This document shows positions 33,453 through 44,000 of a stretch of DNA of 64,000 nt, in pieces. The stretch is from Sporothrix humicola (lineage: Eukaryota > Ascomycota > Sordariomycetes > Ophiostomatales > Ophiostomataceae), in NCBI GenBank assembly GCA_021396245.1, contig WNYE01000019.1, positions 62,001 through 126,000 of the forward strand. The letters run 5' to 3'. The first letter of the stretch is position 1; each line of letters starts with the position of its first letter. The notes under the pieces are model-generated. The model was not told where the DNA came from, made no database searches, and saw only the letters and a list, made by a program, of their open reading frames with translations. Position numbers and translations under genes: made by a program.

Positions 33453-36400
33453 GTTGAATGTTGGTGTGTGAGGTGGCGGTGTTGTGAAGTGATAAGATTA
33501 ATCTAACGTTTGAACTGAGGACGCAGATAAGATTCAGTCGTCGTGATGTCCAAAAGTGTCGTCCAGACTCCAGAAGTTGGGTATGTAGTGCCGTAGTCCA
33601 GTCCAGTTCCTCCCTCGCGTCCTGGCGCAATCCCTCGCCGGCGCCGGTCGTCAACAAGGCTCAAAGGCGCATCGTCCGTCGTGGTCAGAAGGGTACGACG
33701 TAGAAGAAAGGGAGCAAGGGAGGAGAGAGGAGAAAGAAGAGGGCAAGAATAGTAAAAGAGAGCAAATAAAGGAGGGGAGGACAAGGAAAGTGCAAAATGC
33801 AAAAGGCAAAAGGCACGTCGTAAAATGAGAAACGACAAGGGAGACAGGGGAGGGGAAGAAACCGAGAAAAGAGTAAAAGGAGGTCGGGGACTGTAAAAGG
33901 GAGGTTGAAGAAAGGAAGAGGAAGACGCAAAGTAAAAATAAAATACAACAGTCAGATCAACACACACAAACAAGGAAACGGATCAAAGATGCACGGCTGA
34001 ACAAATAAAGAAAAGATAAACGTGAGTGTGTGTGTGTGTCCAGATCTTGTGAGAGCTGTCGAAGCCACACACCTCTGATCTCTCTGTTTGCAGTTTGCAG
34101 TGACGCGCGAGAAGCGCGATCAGGCTGTGCGGTCTGTAGTCTGGCCAGCCAGAACAGCGACAAGAGGCACAAGGCACGCCAAATTAAAGAGGGCTGCGCG
34201 CTATCAAAATTGTACTTTTGATAAGGTGAAGGGCACAGAAAAATACACCAAAAATACACCAAAAACACCAGAAACAAGGGGCCGCGTGCCTAGCGCAAAC
34301 ACGCCGAGACTTTTGCGGAGCGAGGGTGGGCAGGAGGTGGAAAGAAAGTGGAGGGGAGGGAGATACCCTGGTTTTGACAGCCAGAAAAAGTATGTCGTAG
34401 TTTTGTTTCTGTTCTGTTTCTGTTTGGAGGCGGCAGAGGATGGGCAAAAGGAAGACAGGCTGCGGACAGAAGATGGAGTTTGTGCCGGGACGGAATGATC
34501 AATATTCTAAAGTCGAGCAGTCGAGACGAGACGAGACGGGACGGTAAGGGTGCGAAAAGGGAAATCAGGAAGCGAGAAAATGAGCGAAATATGAGGGCAG
34601 AGGACGGAGATCTCGCACGGGGGAAACAGCTCACAAAAGTTGAAAATGGCAGATCGAGCAAAAGGAAAGCAGACAATCATGGGTAAAAAGAATGGGGAAA
34701 TCAAAAAGAGAAAGAGAGAAAAAAGAAAAAAGTGACAAACGCAGGTGAGGGTTCAAACAGGATCGTCACAGAAGCAACGCAGCTAAATGTCCAGTGTGCA
34801 GACTGCCACTGGAACTGTCATTGATTGGAACGACCCCGGTGTGGCGTTGCACTGCAGCAAGATCAGAGGTCAGAGTGACAGGATCACAGAGGATGAGAGA
34901 ATGGGGAGAAAAGAGAGAAGAGAGTAGAGAGCACAGAGCACAGAACAGCTCTTACACAGCCTGACTGCCCGCATGAGACATGAGCACGATCCTCGCGCGG
35001 AGAATAATCCCTTGCTTGTGCGGATGTCTTTGACTGGAGGTATGTCTGTGGCCGTCTGCGTGTCTTAATGGCAAAGGTACTGCATCGACTGGGAGTGTCT
35101 TTCCACTACCGCCGACATGCACGATAAAGGGTCAAGTGTGTGAGTGTGCTTGAGTGTGCGTGAGTCTGGTATCCATGGTGTGGTGGGCCAGACTATCGCA
35201 TCGTCTATTTGTGTCCTCGCATCTTTCCGTCTTGCGTCGTGCAGCTCGCCTTTCCGTCTTTGTCGTTTGGTTTTGCGTCAGAGAGCGTCAGAGACCAGGG
35301 CAGGACGTCACTTGAATGATCCTTTGGATAGGGCATGGCCATCTGACTTCCCCAGTGTACTCCGTATGGAGTACAGTAGTTGGAGTGCATTTAGTGGAGA
35401 TACAGCCGCGAGCTGATATGGGGATCCCTCTCATTCTCTCAACTCTGCCCTCAGTATCTCTGCTCACGCATCGTCGTTGCAACCCTCCTGGTCATCCAGT
35501 CAACATCATGGTGGGCAGACACATGCAGGCTGCGACTAGCTGCTTTATTGGATTGGGTCGATCCCGTAGTGGCCGCTCCAACAGAGATGGTTCAATGGGG
35601 ATGGTTTTTAGGATGGTCAGAGGAGGACCAGTAGTCGCAGCCATTTGCAGCGAATGCAGTGCTCAAGAGGCCACAATCGGCGCTGATTGGCAGTCGAGGC
35701 AGACAAGGCAGGCTGCCAAGCATCGTGTCTGCCGGAAAGATGCACAGAGTTGTCGACCGTAGAGAGCTTGCAGTAGCGGTTGTGGCCACTCTGGAGGCCA
35801 ATCTGTCCAATCTGTTTTTGCTTTCTTTTTTTGCTCTGAGGGAACGATGTTCTTCTCTCACGCTCGCAAAATCAAATCCATTTCACAGACCAGACGGTCG
35901 ACCTCCTGTGGCCACCCGTGATCTGTCGAGGATCTGTCGTTTTTGCGTTTTGTGCTCTCAGAATATATTAATTTGGAGGCGAAGAGGGGTCCTCATGAGC
36001 CGTCTTTCCTTGCCGCGGCCGACTTGTTTTTGCACGCCTTTTCACCAGTCATTGCGCCCAGTATCTCTTCCTCCGCCTTGCAGCAAGCAAGGATGCTCGC
36101 AATTGTCGGTGAGGCAAAAAAGTGGGTGTGCTGCAAGTGTGCAAGTGTGCAATGGCTGCAAGTGCTCGAACAGGGAGCGCCACGCTGAATGCGGGCAAAT
36201 ATGACAAAAACTGGTGGTGGTGACTCTGATCCTGTCTGCGTGGGGCTGCGCAGAATGAGGAACGACTCGATTGTCGGCTTCCGTCACTCTTCAACCGGGA
36301 AAAGCTCGTGAAAGCCAAATCGAAATCGAAAGTGAAAGTGAAAGTGAAGGTGAAGCTCAGCAGCTGACATGAAGCGACAAAGAGCGAGACATTGACAAAG

Positions 36401-38018
36401 CTGAGAGGCTGAGACTGCTGACCATGAAGCTTTCATCTTTTCGTGAGATGTTGAGAATGGACTGTAAAGCTCTCTCTTGCTTTTTTTCCCTCTCATCGTT
36501 GCATCATTTTGAATCCTCGAAAAAAGTGTCCACACTCAGTGCTTCGCCTTGTCATCCTTCACACTGGACACCTGTGGTCTGGGCGTCTTCCTAAATTGGC
36601 AGGCCGCACAGAGTTATCTTTGTTGCTTGTCTTCAGTCTCCTCTCAGTTTTTGCAAACTGAGCTCTCTGCAAAAAGCCAGGGTTAAGTCGGCCCTTGCCG
36701 TTGTCGGCCTTCCGGCTATGTCATCCTTGAAGAAGAAGAGGCCTCGACTCCTTAAAACGCCCTCGTCTACCCGACTCTGACCGAAGCCGGCTTGTGCTCG
36801 TGCTCCTGCAAGCACTCTGACTTTAGACTGTCGCGACCGCGTTAATAAATCGACGATCGTGTAGACGCGTTGCTGGTAAACATTCAGAAAATTAGCGTCC
36901 ATCTAGGCCAGACTAAGAAAAAAAGTCAACACACCTCACCATCAAGTTCTCTCACCTCATTTGCTTCTTCTTCGACCACTCTGAACACTCACTCTCCCAC
37001 CGCCTTCCAGCCTCAGGGCGGTGTCGCTTCTCTCGACCCCGCGCAGGCTCGCGTCCAGCGAATTGGCCAACCAAAGTGCCCTGTCGTGAGCACCCCACGC
37101 TAGCAGAGAGGGGCACACGGTGCTCGCACTGGGACAGAGTCTGAGTGGATGCATCCTTCAGCAGCCTGAATCGTGCTGGACAAAGGGCGATCGTCCCCAA
37201 CAATGGGATTTCCCGGCGGCTCACAAATGCCATCTTTCTCAGCCAAAAGCCGATGCAGAGCGGTCGAGGCGGCCTTGGACAAGGCTTGCCCATCCACTAA
37301 CACCCTCGTAAACGCAGATTCCAGGTGGGCGACGACCAAGGACCCACGCGTTTAGCCTGCCCAGTGCGTGCACGGCTTGCTATTGTGGCACTAATCTGTT
37401 AGCTGATTGGCCGCCAGGCCCAGGAACGAAGAAAAAAAAGTCAAAAAAGTCAAAAAAAGGTGTAAGAGCAAAGAAAGGCCCGGTAGAAAAAAAAAGTTTG
37501 GAGCAAGAGAAAAAAAAAAAGAGAAAAAAGAGAAAATAGCGAGGCGACTAGTCAGAGAATTTTCTTTACTAGGAAAGCTTTTTCTCTTCCGTCTCTCTTC
37601 TCTCGTTCCTCTCTTTCTTTTCTCTTTCTTCCTTTCTTCCTCCTCCTTCTCCTCTCCTCCTCCTGTTATACCATCTTCTTCTTCAAAGGACTTACCGCGT
37701 GCCCATGAGAATACACGGCTGTCTGGCGAAGAAGCATTGGTAGAACTGCGAGACACGAGACAAGAGAATCCCGATCTCCGAGACTCGAGACCCGTCGAAC
37801 GCTGCTACCTCTGAACACCACCGAACAACCTTTTTCTCTCCGACATCGACCGAACCGTTGACTCGATTGTTGGCCGATTCGTCCTTCGCTTGATCTTTGG
37901 GACGTTTGACCTCCTCGGGGAGTCTTCAAGCGACGCAATCCCAGATCCCACCCTCCTCATCTTTTTTCCCGTTTTTTTTTTTTCAACCTCTTTCTCCTCT
38001 CCCTCCCTCAACCCCACC
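33453..38018. other. 4.6-kb intergenic region between channel and CPSase-ATCase genes
   Basis: The left part (33690-33950) is purine-rich on the + strand, the leader side of the channel gene. A six-base GAAAGT-type tandem lies at 36322-36357. Two ACGCGT sites are at 36865-36870 and 37346-37351. 37560-37680 and 37970-38010 are pyrimidine-rich and look like the leader of the CPSase-ATCase gene. A 16-bp inverted motif at 35358-35373 is listed separately. No frame with family resemblance was found. Confidence 0.55.
35358..35373. repeat. Inverted copy of the TACTCC motif
   Basis: TACTCC and GGAGTA are arranged as perfect 6-bp arms around a GTAT spacer, including one full TACTCCGTA (35358-35366). 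It is one of the dispersed intergenic motifs reported in the findings. Confidence 0.6.
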
Positions 38019-41000
38019 ATGGCGCCTGCTTTCTTTGCGCCGGCCTCGGGCCGTGTCGTCGAGAACGACGCCTCCGAGAAGATGGTCAGCCTCGAGCTCC
38101 AGGACGGCACCGTCTACCAGGGCTACAGCTTTGGCGCCAACAAGAGCATTGCCGGCGAGCTGGTCTTCCAGACCGGCATGGTCGGCTACCCGGAGTCGCT
38201 GACCGACCCCTCGTACCGCGGCCAGATCCTGGTCCTGACCTTCCCCCTCATTGGCAACTACGGCGTGCCCTCGCGCGCCGCCCTCGACGACCTGCTCAAA
38301 GACCTGCCCGCGCACTTTGAGTCGTCGCAGATCCACGTCGCCGGTCTCGTCACCGCCTCGTACGCCGGCGAGGACTTTTCGCACTTCTTGGCCGAGTCGT
38401 CCCTCGGCGCCTGGCTCAAGGAGCAGGGCGTGCCGGCCATGCACGCCGTCGACACGCGCGAGCTGACCAAGCACATCCGCGAGACCGGCAGTCTGCTGGG
38501 CCGCATGCTGCTCGAGAAGGAGGGCGGCCTGTCCACCAAGCTGGCTGCTGCTGTCAACGGCACCACCAACGGCACCAACGGCACGTCTTCCGCCGCCGCC
38601 GACGAGGAGTTCTCCATCGACCGCTCGCTCCTCGCCCCCTACACCGCCGCCAACTGGCGCGACCACTTTGAGACGGTCGACTGGGTCAACCCCAACGAGA
38701 AGAACCTGGTCGCCGAGGTCTCCATCCGCGAGCCCAAGCTCTACCTGCCGCCCGCCGACAAGGCCCTCAAGCACCCCTCCGGCCGCACCCTGCGCATCCT
38801 GTGCCTGGACGTCGGCATGAAGTACAACCAGCTGCGCTGCTTCCTCAAGCGCGGCGTCGAGGTCCTGGTCGTGCCGTACGACTATGACATTGCCCGCGCC
38901 GCCGCCGCCAACGAGTACGACGGTCTCTTTTTGTCCAACGGCCCCGGCGACCCGGCCACCCTCGACGCCACCGTCAAGAACATTGCTGGCGTCCTTGCCA
39001 AGAACCAGACCCCCGTGTTTGGTATCTGCCTGGGCCACCAGCTGCTCGCCCGCGCCTCGGGCGCCAGCACCGCCAAGATGAAGTTTGGCAACCGCGGCCA
39101 GAACATCCCCTGCACGTCGCTCGTCACGGGCCGCTGCCACATCACCTCGCAGAACCACGGCTACGCCGTCGACACCGCCACGCTCACCGAGGGCTGGCAG
39201 GAGCTGTTTGTCAATGCTAACGACGGCAGCAACGAGGGCATCATGCATACGAGCCGCCCCTACTTCTCCGTGCAGTTCCACCCCGAGAGCACGCCCGGCC
39301 CCCGCGACACCGAGTTCCTGTTCGACGTCTTTTTGGGCGCCGTCCAGAACTGCGCCACCGACGCCTCCCACCTTGCGCTGCCCGTCAGCTTCCCTGGCGG
39401 CACTGCTGCTGAGAACAACCGCCTGCACCCCCGCGTGCACGTCAAGAAGGTCCTGGTGCTCGGCTCGGGTGGTCTGAGCATTGGCCAGGCCGGCGAGTTC
39501 GACTACTCGGGCTCGCAGGCCATCAAGGCCCTGAAGGAGGAGGGCATCTACACCGTCCTCATCAACCCCAACATTGCCACCATTCAGACGTCCAAGGGTC
39601 TGGCCGACAAGGTCTTTTTCCTGCCCGTCAACGCCGAGTTTGTGCGCAAGGTCATTGTGTACGAGCGCCCCGACGCCATCTACTGCACGTTTGGTGGTCA
39701 GACGGCCCTGCAGGTCGGCATCCAGCTCAAGGACGAGTTTGCCGGCCTCGGTGTCCAGGTCCTGGGCACGCCCATTGACACCATCATCACCACCGAGGAC
39801 CGCGAGCTCTTTGCCCGCAGCATGGAGTCCATTGGCGAGAAGTGCGCCAAGTCCGCCTCGGCCAACACCGTCGAGGAGGCCATGCACGTCGTCAAGGACA
39901 TTGGCTTCCCCGTCATTGTCCGCGCTGCCTATGCCCTGGGCGGTCTCGGCAGTGGCTTCGCCTACAACGAGGACGAGCTGCTGGCGCTCTGCAACAAGGC
40001 CTTTGCCGCCTCGCCCCAGGTCCTGATCGAGCGCTCGATGAAGGGCTGGAAGGAGATTGAGTACGAGGTCGTCCGTGACGCGCAGGACAACTGCATCACG
40101 GTCTGTAACATGGAGAACTTTGACCCTCTCGGTATCCACACTGGTGACTCGATTGTTGTCGCCCCGTCGCAGACGCTGTCCGATGAGGACTACAACATGC
40201 TGCGCACAACGGCCGTCAACGTCATCCGCCACCTCGGTGTCGTTGGTGAGTGCAACATCCAGTATGCGCTCAACCCCTTCTCGCGCGAGTACTGCATCAT
40301 CGAGGTCAACGCGCGTCTGTCGCGTTCGTCGGCCCTGGCCTCCAAGGCCACCGGCTACCCGCTGGCCTTTGTCGCCGCCAAGCTGGGTCTGGGCATCCCG
40401 CTCAAGGACATTAAGAACTCGGTCACCCAGGTCACCTGCGCCTGCTTCGAGCCCTCGCTCGACTATGTCGTCGTCAAGATGCCCCGCTGGGATCTGAAGA
40501 AGTTCACCCGCGTGTCGACGCAGCTCGGCTCGTCGATGAAGTCGATTGGCGAGGTCATGTCGATTGGCCGCACGTTTGAAGAAGCCATCCAGACCGCCAT
40601 CCGCGCCATTGACTTCCACAACCTCGGCTTCTCCGAGACCAAGAACGCGCTCATGTCCATCGACGACGAGCTGCAGACGCCGTCCGACCAGCGTCTCTTT
40701 GCCATTGCCAACGCCATGGCCGCCGGCTACTCGGTCGACAAGATCTGGGAGCTCACCAAGATCGACCGCTGGTTCCTCAACAAGCTCAAGGGCCTGTCGG
40801 ACTTTGGCCACCAGATGACCTCGCTCAACACAGGCGACATTGTTAAGCGCCCCGACCTGCTGCTCAAGGCCAAGCGTCTCGGTTTCTCGGACCGCCAGCT
40901 CGCCCTCTTCTGGAGCTCCAACGAGATTGCCGTGCGCCGCCTGCGCCTCGAGGCCGGCATCACCCCCTGGGTCAAGCAGATCGACACGGTCGCTGCCGAG

Positions 41001-44000
41001 TTCCCCGCCTTCACCAACTACCTGTACCTGACGTACAATGCTTCGGCCCACGATCTGACGTTTGAGGACAAGGGTGTCATGGTGCTGGGCTCTGGTGTGT
41101 ACCGCATTGGTTCGTCGGTCGAATTCGATTGGTGTTCCGTTCGTGCCATCCGCACTCTGCGCGATGCTGGCATGAAGACGATCATGGTTAATGTACGTAT
41201 TACAGCCGGGCAGCTTGCTGCCCGGGTCTCCCATTCCCTCTATTGTTTACTCCTTTTCGCTCCTTCCCGCGATGCATGCCCCCTCCCTCGCTCCTTCCTT
41301 TCTCGCTGCCACCAGCATCCTCGCCATCTCTTCTTTCCCACCTTCATCGGATGCAGAGTGTAAGTAGGACTTGCCCTTCTTACAAGTCCTACTTACACAC
41401 TACATCCACTTACACGCCCAACTTACACACTGCCTTCACTTACACACTGCCTTCACTTACACGCCCGACTTACACACTGCATCCTTTGTTTACTTCCCGA
41501 TTGCATAGCAACCTCGTCCCAGTGTGCGGATAGGGCTTGAACCCTCTCTCCCAGTTTGTTTACTTCCCAATAAGGCAACTTCCCTGCTTCAAAGATCGGA
41601 TAGGGCTGGTGCCCTCCTGCCGATTTTCACTATGCTGTGTCCTTCCAAAACGGGCAGTTTCCCTCTTACACAGCGTTTGGGCAGTGCCCAAACGCTCTTT
41701 CCCATTCTCGCACCGCATCTTTCCCTTCCCATCTTGAGTCCCATCTGGAAGGGACGAAGCAATGACATGGAAGGAACGAGGCAATGACATGGAAGGGACG
41801 GAGCAATAACATGGAAGGGACGAGGCAATGACATTCTTGAGTCCCATCTCGAGTCCCATCTCGAGTCCCATCTCGAGTCTCATCTTCATATTCTTGCTTC
41901 GTCCCTTCATGTTCTTGCTTCGTCCCTTCATGTTCTTGCTTCGTCCCTTCTATGTTATTGCCTCGTCCTTCTATGTTATTGCTTAGTCGCTTCTATGTCA
42001 TTGCCTCGTCCCTTCCATGTTATTGCTCCGTCCCTTCCATGTCAATGCCTCGTTCCTTCCATGTCATTGCTTCGTCCCTTCCTCTTTCGTCTCACCACTA
42101 GCGCCATCACTAGCGTGGTCACTAGCGTATTTTATTATGGGTCTAAGTGGACCATTCACCACCACCATCGCGAACACTGCATCTGAACTTCAATTGCATC
42201 TTACACGCTCCAAACACATCGTATCAACTTCTTTTCACTTCCACAACACTTCTACGGCCTCAAATATATCAGATAACAGCTTGCTGACTAATCAGAGTAA
42301 CCCCGAGACCGTATCCTCGGACTTCGATGAAGCGGACCGGCTTTATTTCGTCAACGTCGACCTCGAGACGGTCATGGACATCTACGAGGCTGAGAGCTCG
42401 GCCGGTGTTCTGGGTGCCATGAGTGGCCAGACACCCAACATGATCGCTCTCCCCCTGCTGCGCGCGGGCGCCAAGGTGCTGGGCACATCGCCCGAGATGA
42501 TCGACACGGCCGAGAACCGGTACAAGTTCTCGCGCATGTTGGACCGCATCGGCGTCGACCAACCGACGTGGAAGGAGCTGACCTCGTTTGACGAGGCCAA
42601 GGAGTTCTGCGACAAGGTGTCGTACCCGGTGCTCGTGCGCCCGTCGTACGTGCTGTCGGGCGCCGCCATGAACACGGTGTACTCGGAGGCGGACCTGGCC
42701 TCGTACCTTAAGCAGGCAGCCGAGGTCTCGCGCGAGCACCCGGTTGTCATCACCAAGTACATTGAGAACGCCAAGGAGATTGAGATGGACGCGGTGGCCA
42801 AGGACGGTGTGCTGGTCGGCCACTTCATCTCGGAGCACGTCGAGAACGCGGGCGTGCACTCGGGCGACGCGACGCTGATCCAGCCGCCGCAGGATCTGGA
42901 GCGGACGACGATCAAGCGCATCGAGGAGGCGACGCGCAAGATCGGCGCGGCGCTCAACATCACGGGCCCGTTCAACATCCAGTTCATTGCCAAGGACAAC
43001 GACATCAAGGTCATCGAGTGCAACGTGCGCGCGTCGCGGTCGTTCCCCTTTGTGTCCAAGGTCACGGGCGTCGATCTTATCGAGATGGCCACGCGCGCGA
43101 TCATGAACCTGCCGTTTGAGGAGTACCCGCCTGTCGAGCTGGCTCCGGGCACGGTGGGCGTCAAGGTGCCGCAGTTCTCGTTCTCGCGTCTGTCGGGCGC
43201 CGACCCCGTGCTAGGCGTCGAGATGGCGTCGACGGGCGAGGTCGCCTGCTTTGGCGCGGACAAGTACGAGGCGTACCTCAAGGCGCTGGTGTCGACGGGC
43301 TTCAAGATGCCGCGCAACAACGTGCTGCTGTCGATCGGCTCGTACAAGGACAAGAAGGAGATGCTGCCGTCGGTGGCCAAGCTGCAGCAGCTGGGTTACA
43401 AGCTGTTTGCGACGGCCGGCACTGCCGATTATCTCCAGGAGCACGGCATCCCCGTGCAGTACCTCGAGGTGCTCGGCAAGGACGACGACAACAGCGGCGA
43501 CGAGGCGGGCCTCAACTCGCAAAAGGGCGAGTTTTCGCTGACGCAGCACCTGGCCAAGAATATGATTGATTTGTACATCAACCTGCCGTCCAGCAACAAG
43601 TACCGCCGCCCGGCCAACTACATGAGCAAGGGCTACCAGACGCGCCGCATGGCCGTCGACTACCAGATCCCGCTGGTGACGAACGTCAAGAACGCCAAGA
43701 TCCTCGTCGAGGCCATGGCGCGCCACTACGACCTCGAGGTCAACCTGCGCGACTACACGACCAGCCACCGCACGGTCGTGCTGCCGGGCCTCGTCAACAT
43801 TGCCGCCTTTGTGCCGGGCCTCGTTGCCGCGGGCGGCAGCTCCGACCTGCAGGCGGTGACCAAGGCGTCGGTGGCCGCGGGCTTCAGCATGATCCGCGTG
43901 ATGCCGCTGGGCGTCGACGGCGCGATCACAGACGTGCGCACGCTCAAGCTGGCGCAGCAGAACAGCCGCCGCGACAGCGTGTACTGCGACTTCAACCTGT

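Larger units (their letters stand above)
41193..42295 (+). other. Oversized, repeat-rich intron of the CPSase-ATCase gene
   Basis: This 1103-nt intron is about ten to twenty times longer than the other introns in the window (54-104 nt). The conserved protein runs VN|SNPETVSSDF across it, so it must be removed. It starts with GTACGT and ends CTGACTAATCAG. Within it are three perfect hairpins, six ACTTACAC copies (41391-41475), a 12-bp GAGTCCCATCTC tandem, a 22-bp minisatellite in both orientations, and three 12-bp CACTAGCG units near the acceptor (42096-42131). Confidence 0.85.

Noticed and set aside
37983..41234. Open antisense frame of 1083 codons opposite the CPSase domain
   Set aside because: It mirrors a real conserved enzyme whose G/C-ending codons leave few stops on the other strand; its translation shows no domain and is biased to Val, Leu, Gly and Asp. 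The same holds for 43211-44899 and 44978-46039.
41521..41540. GGTTCAAGCCC on the minus strand, resembling a tRNA B box
   Set aside because: The flanking bases do not form a T stem and no A box or acceptor stem is found at the right distance.
42017..42295. In-frame coding extension upstream of SNPETVS
   Set aside because: The frame happens to stay open across the minisatellite, but the conserved protein joins directly to exon 1 and the region has a proper acceptor at 42295.
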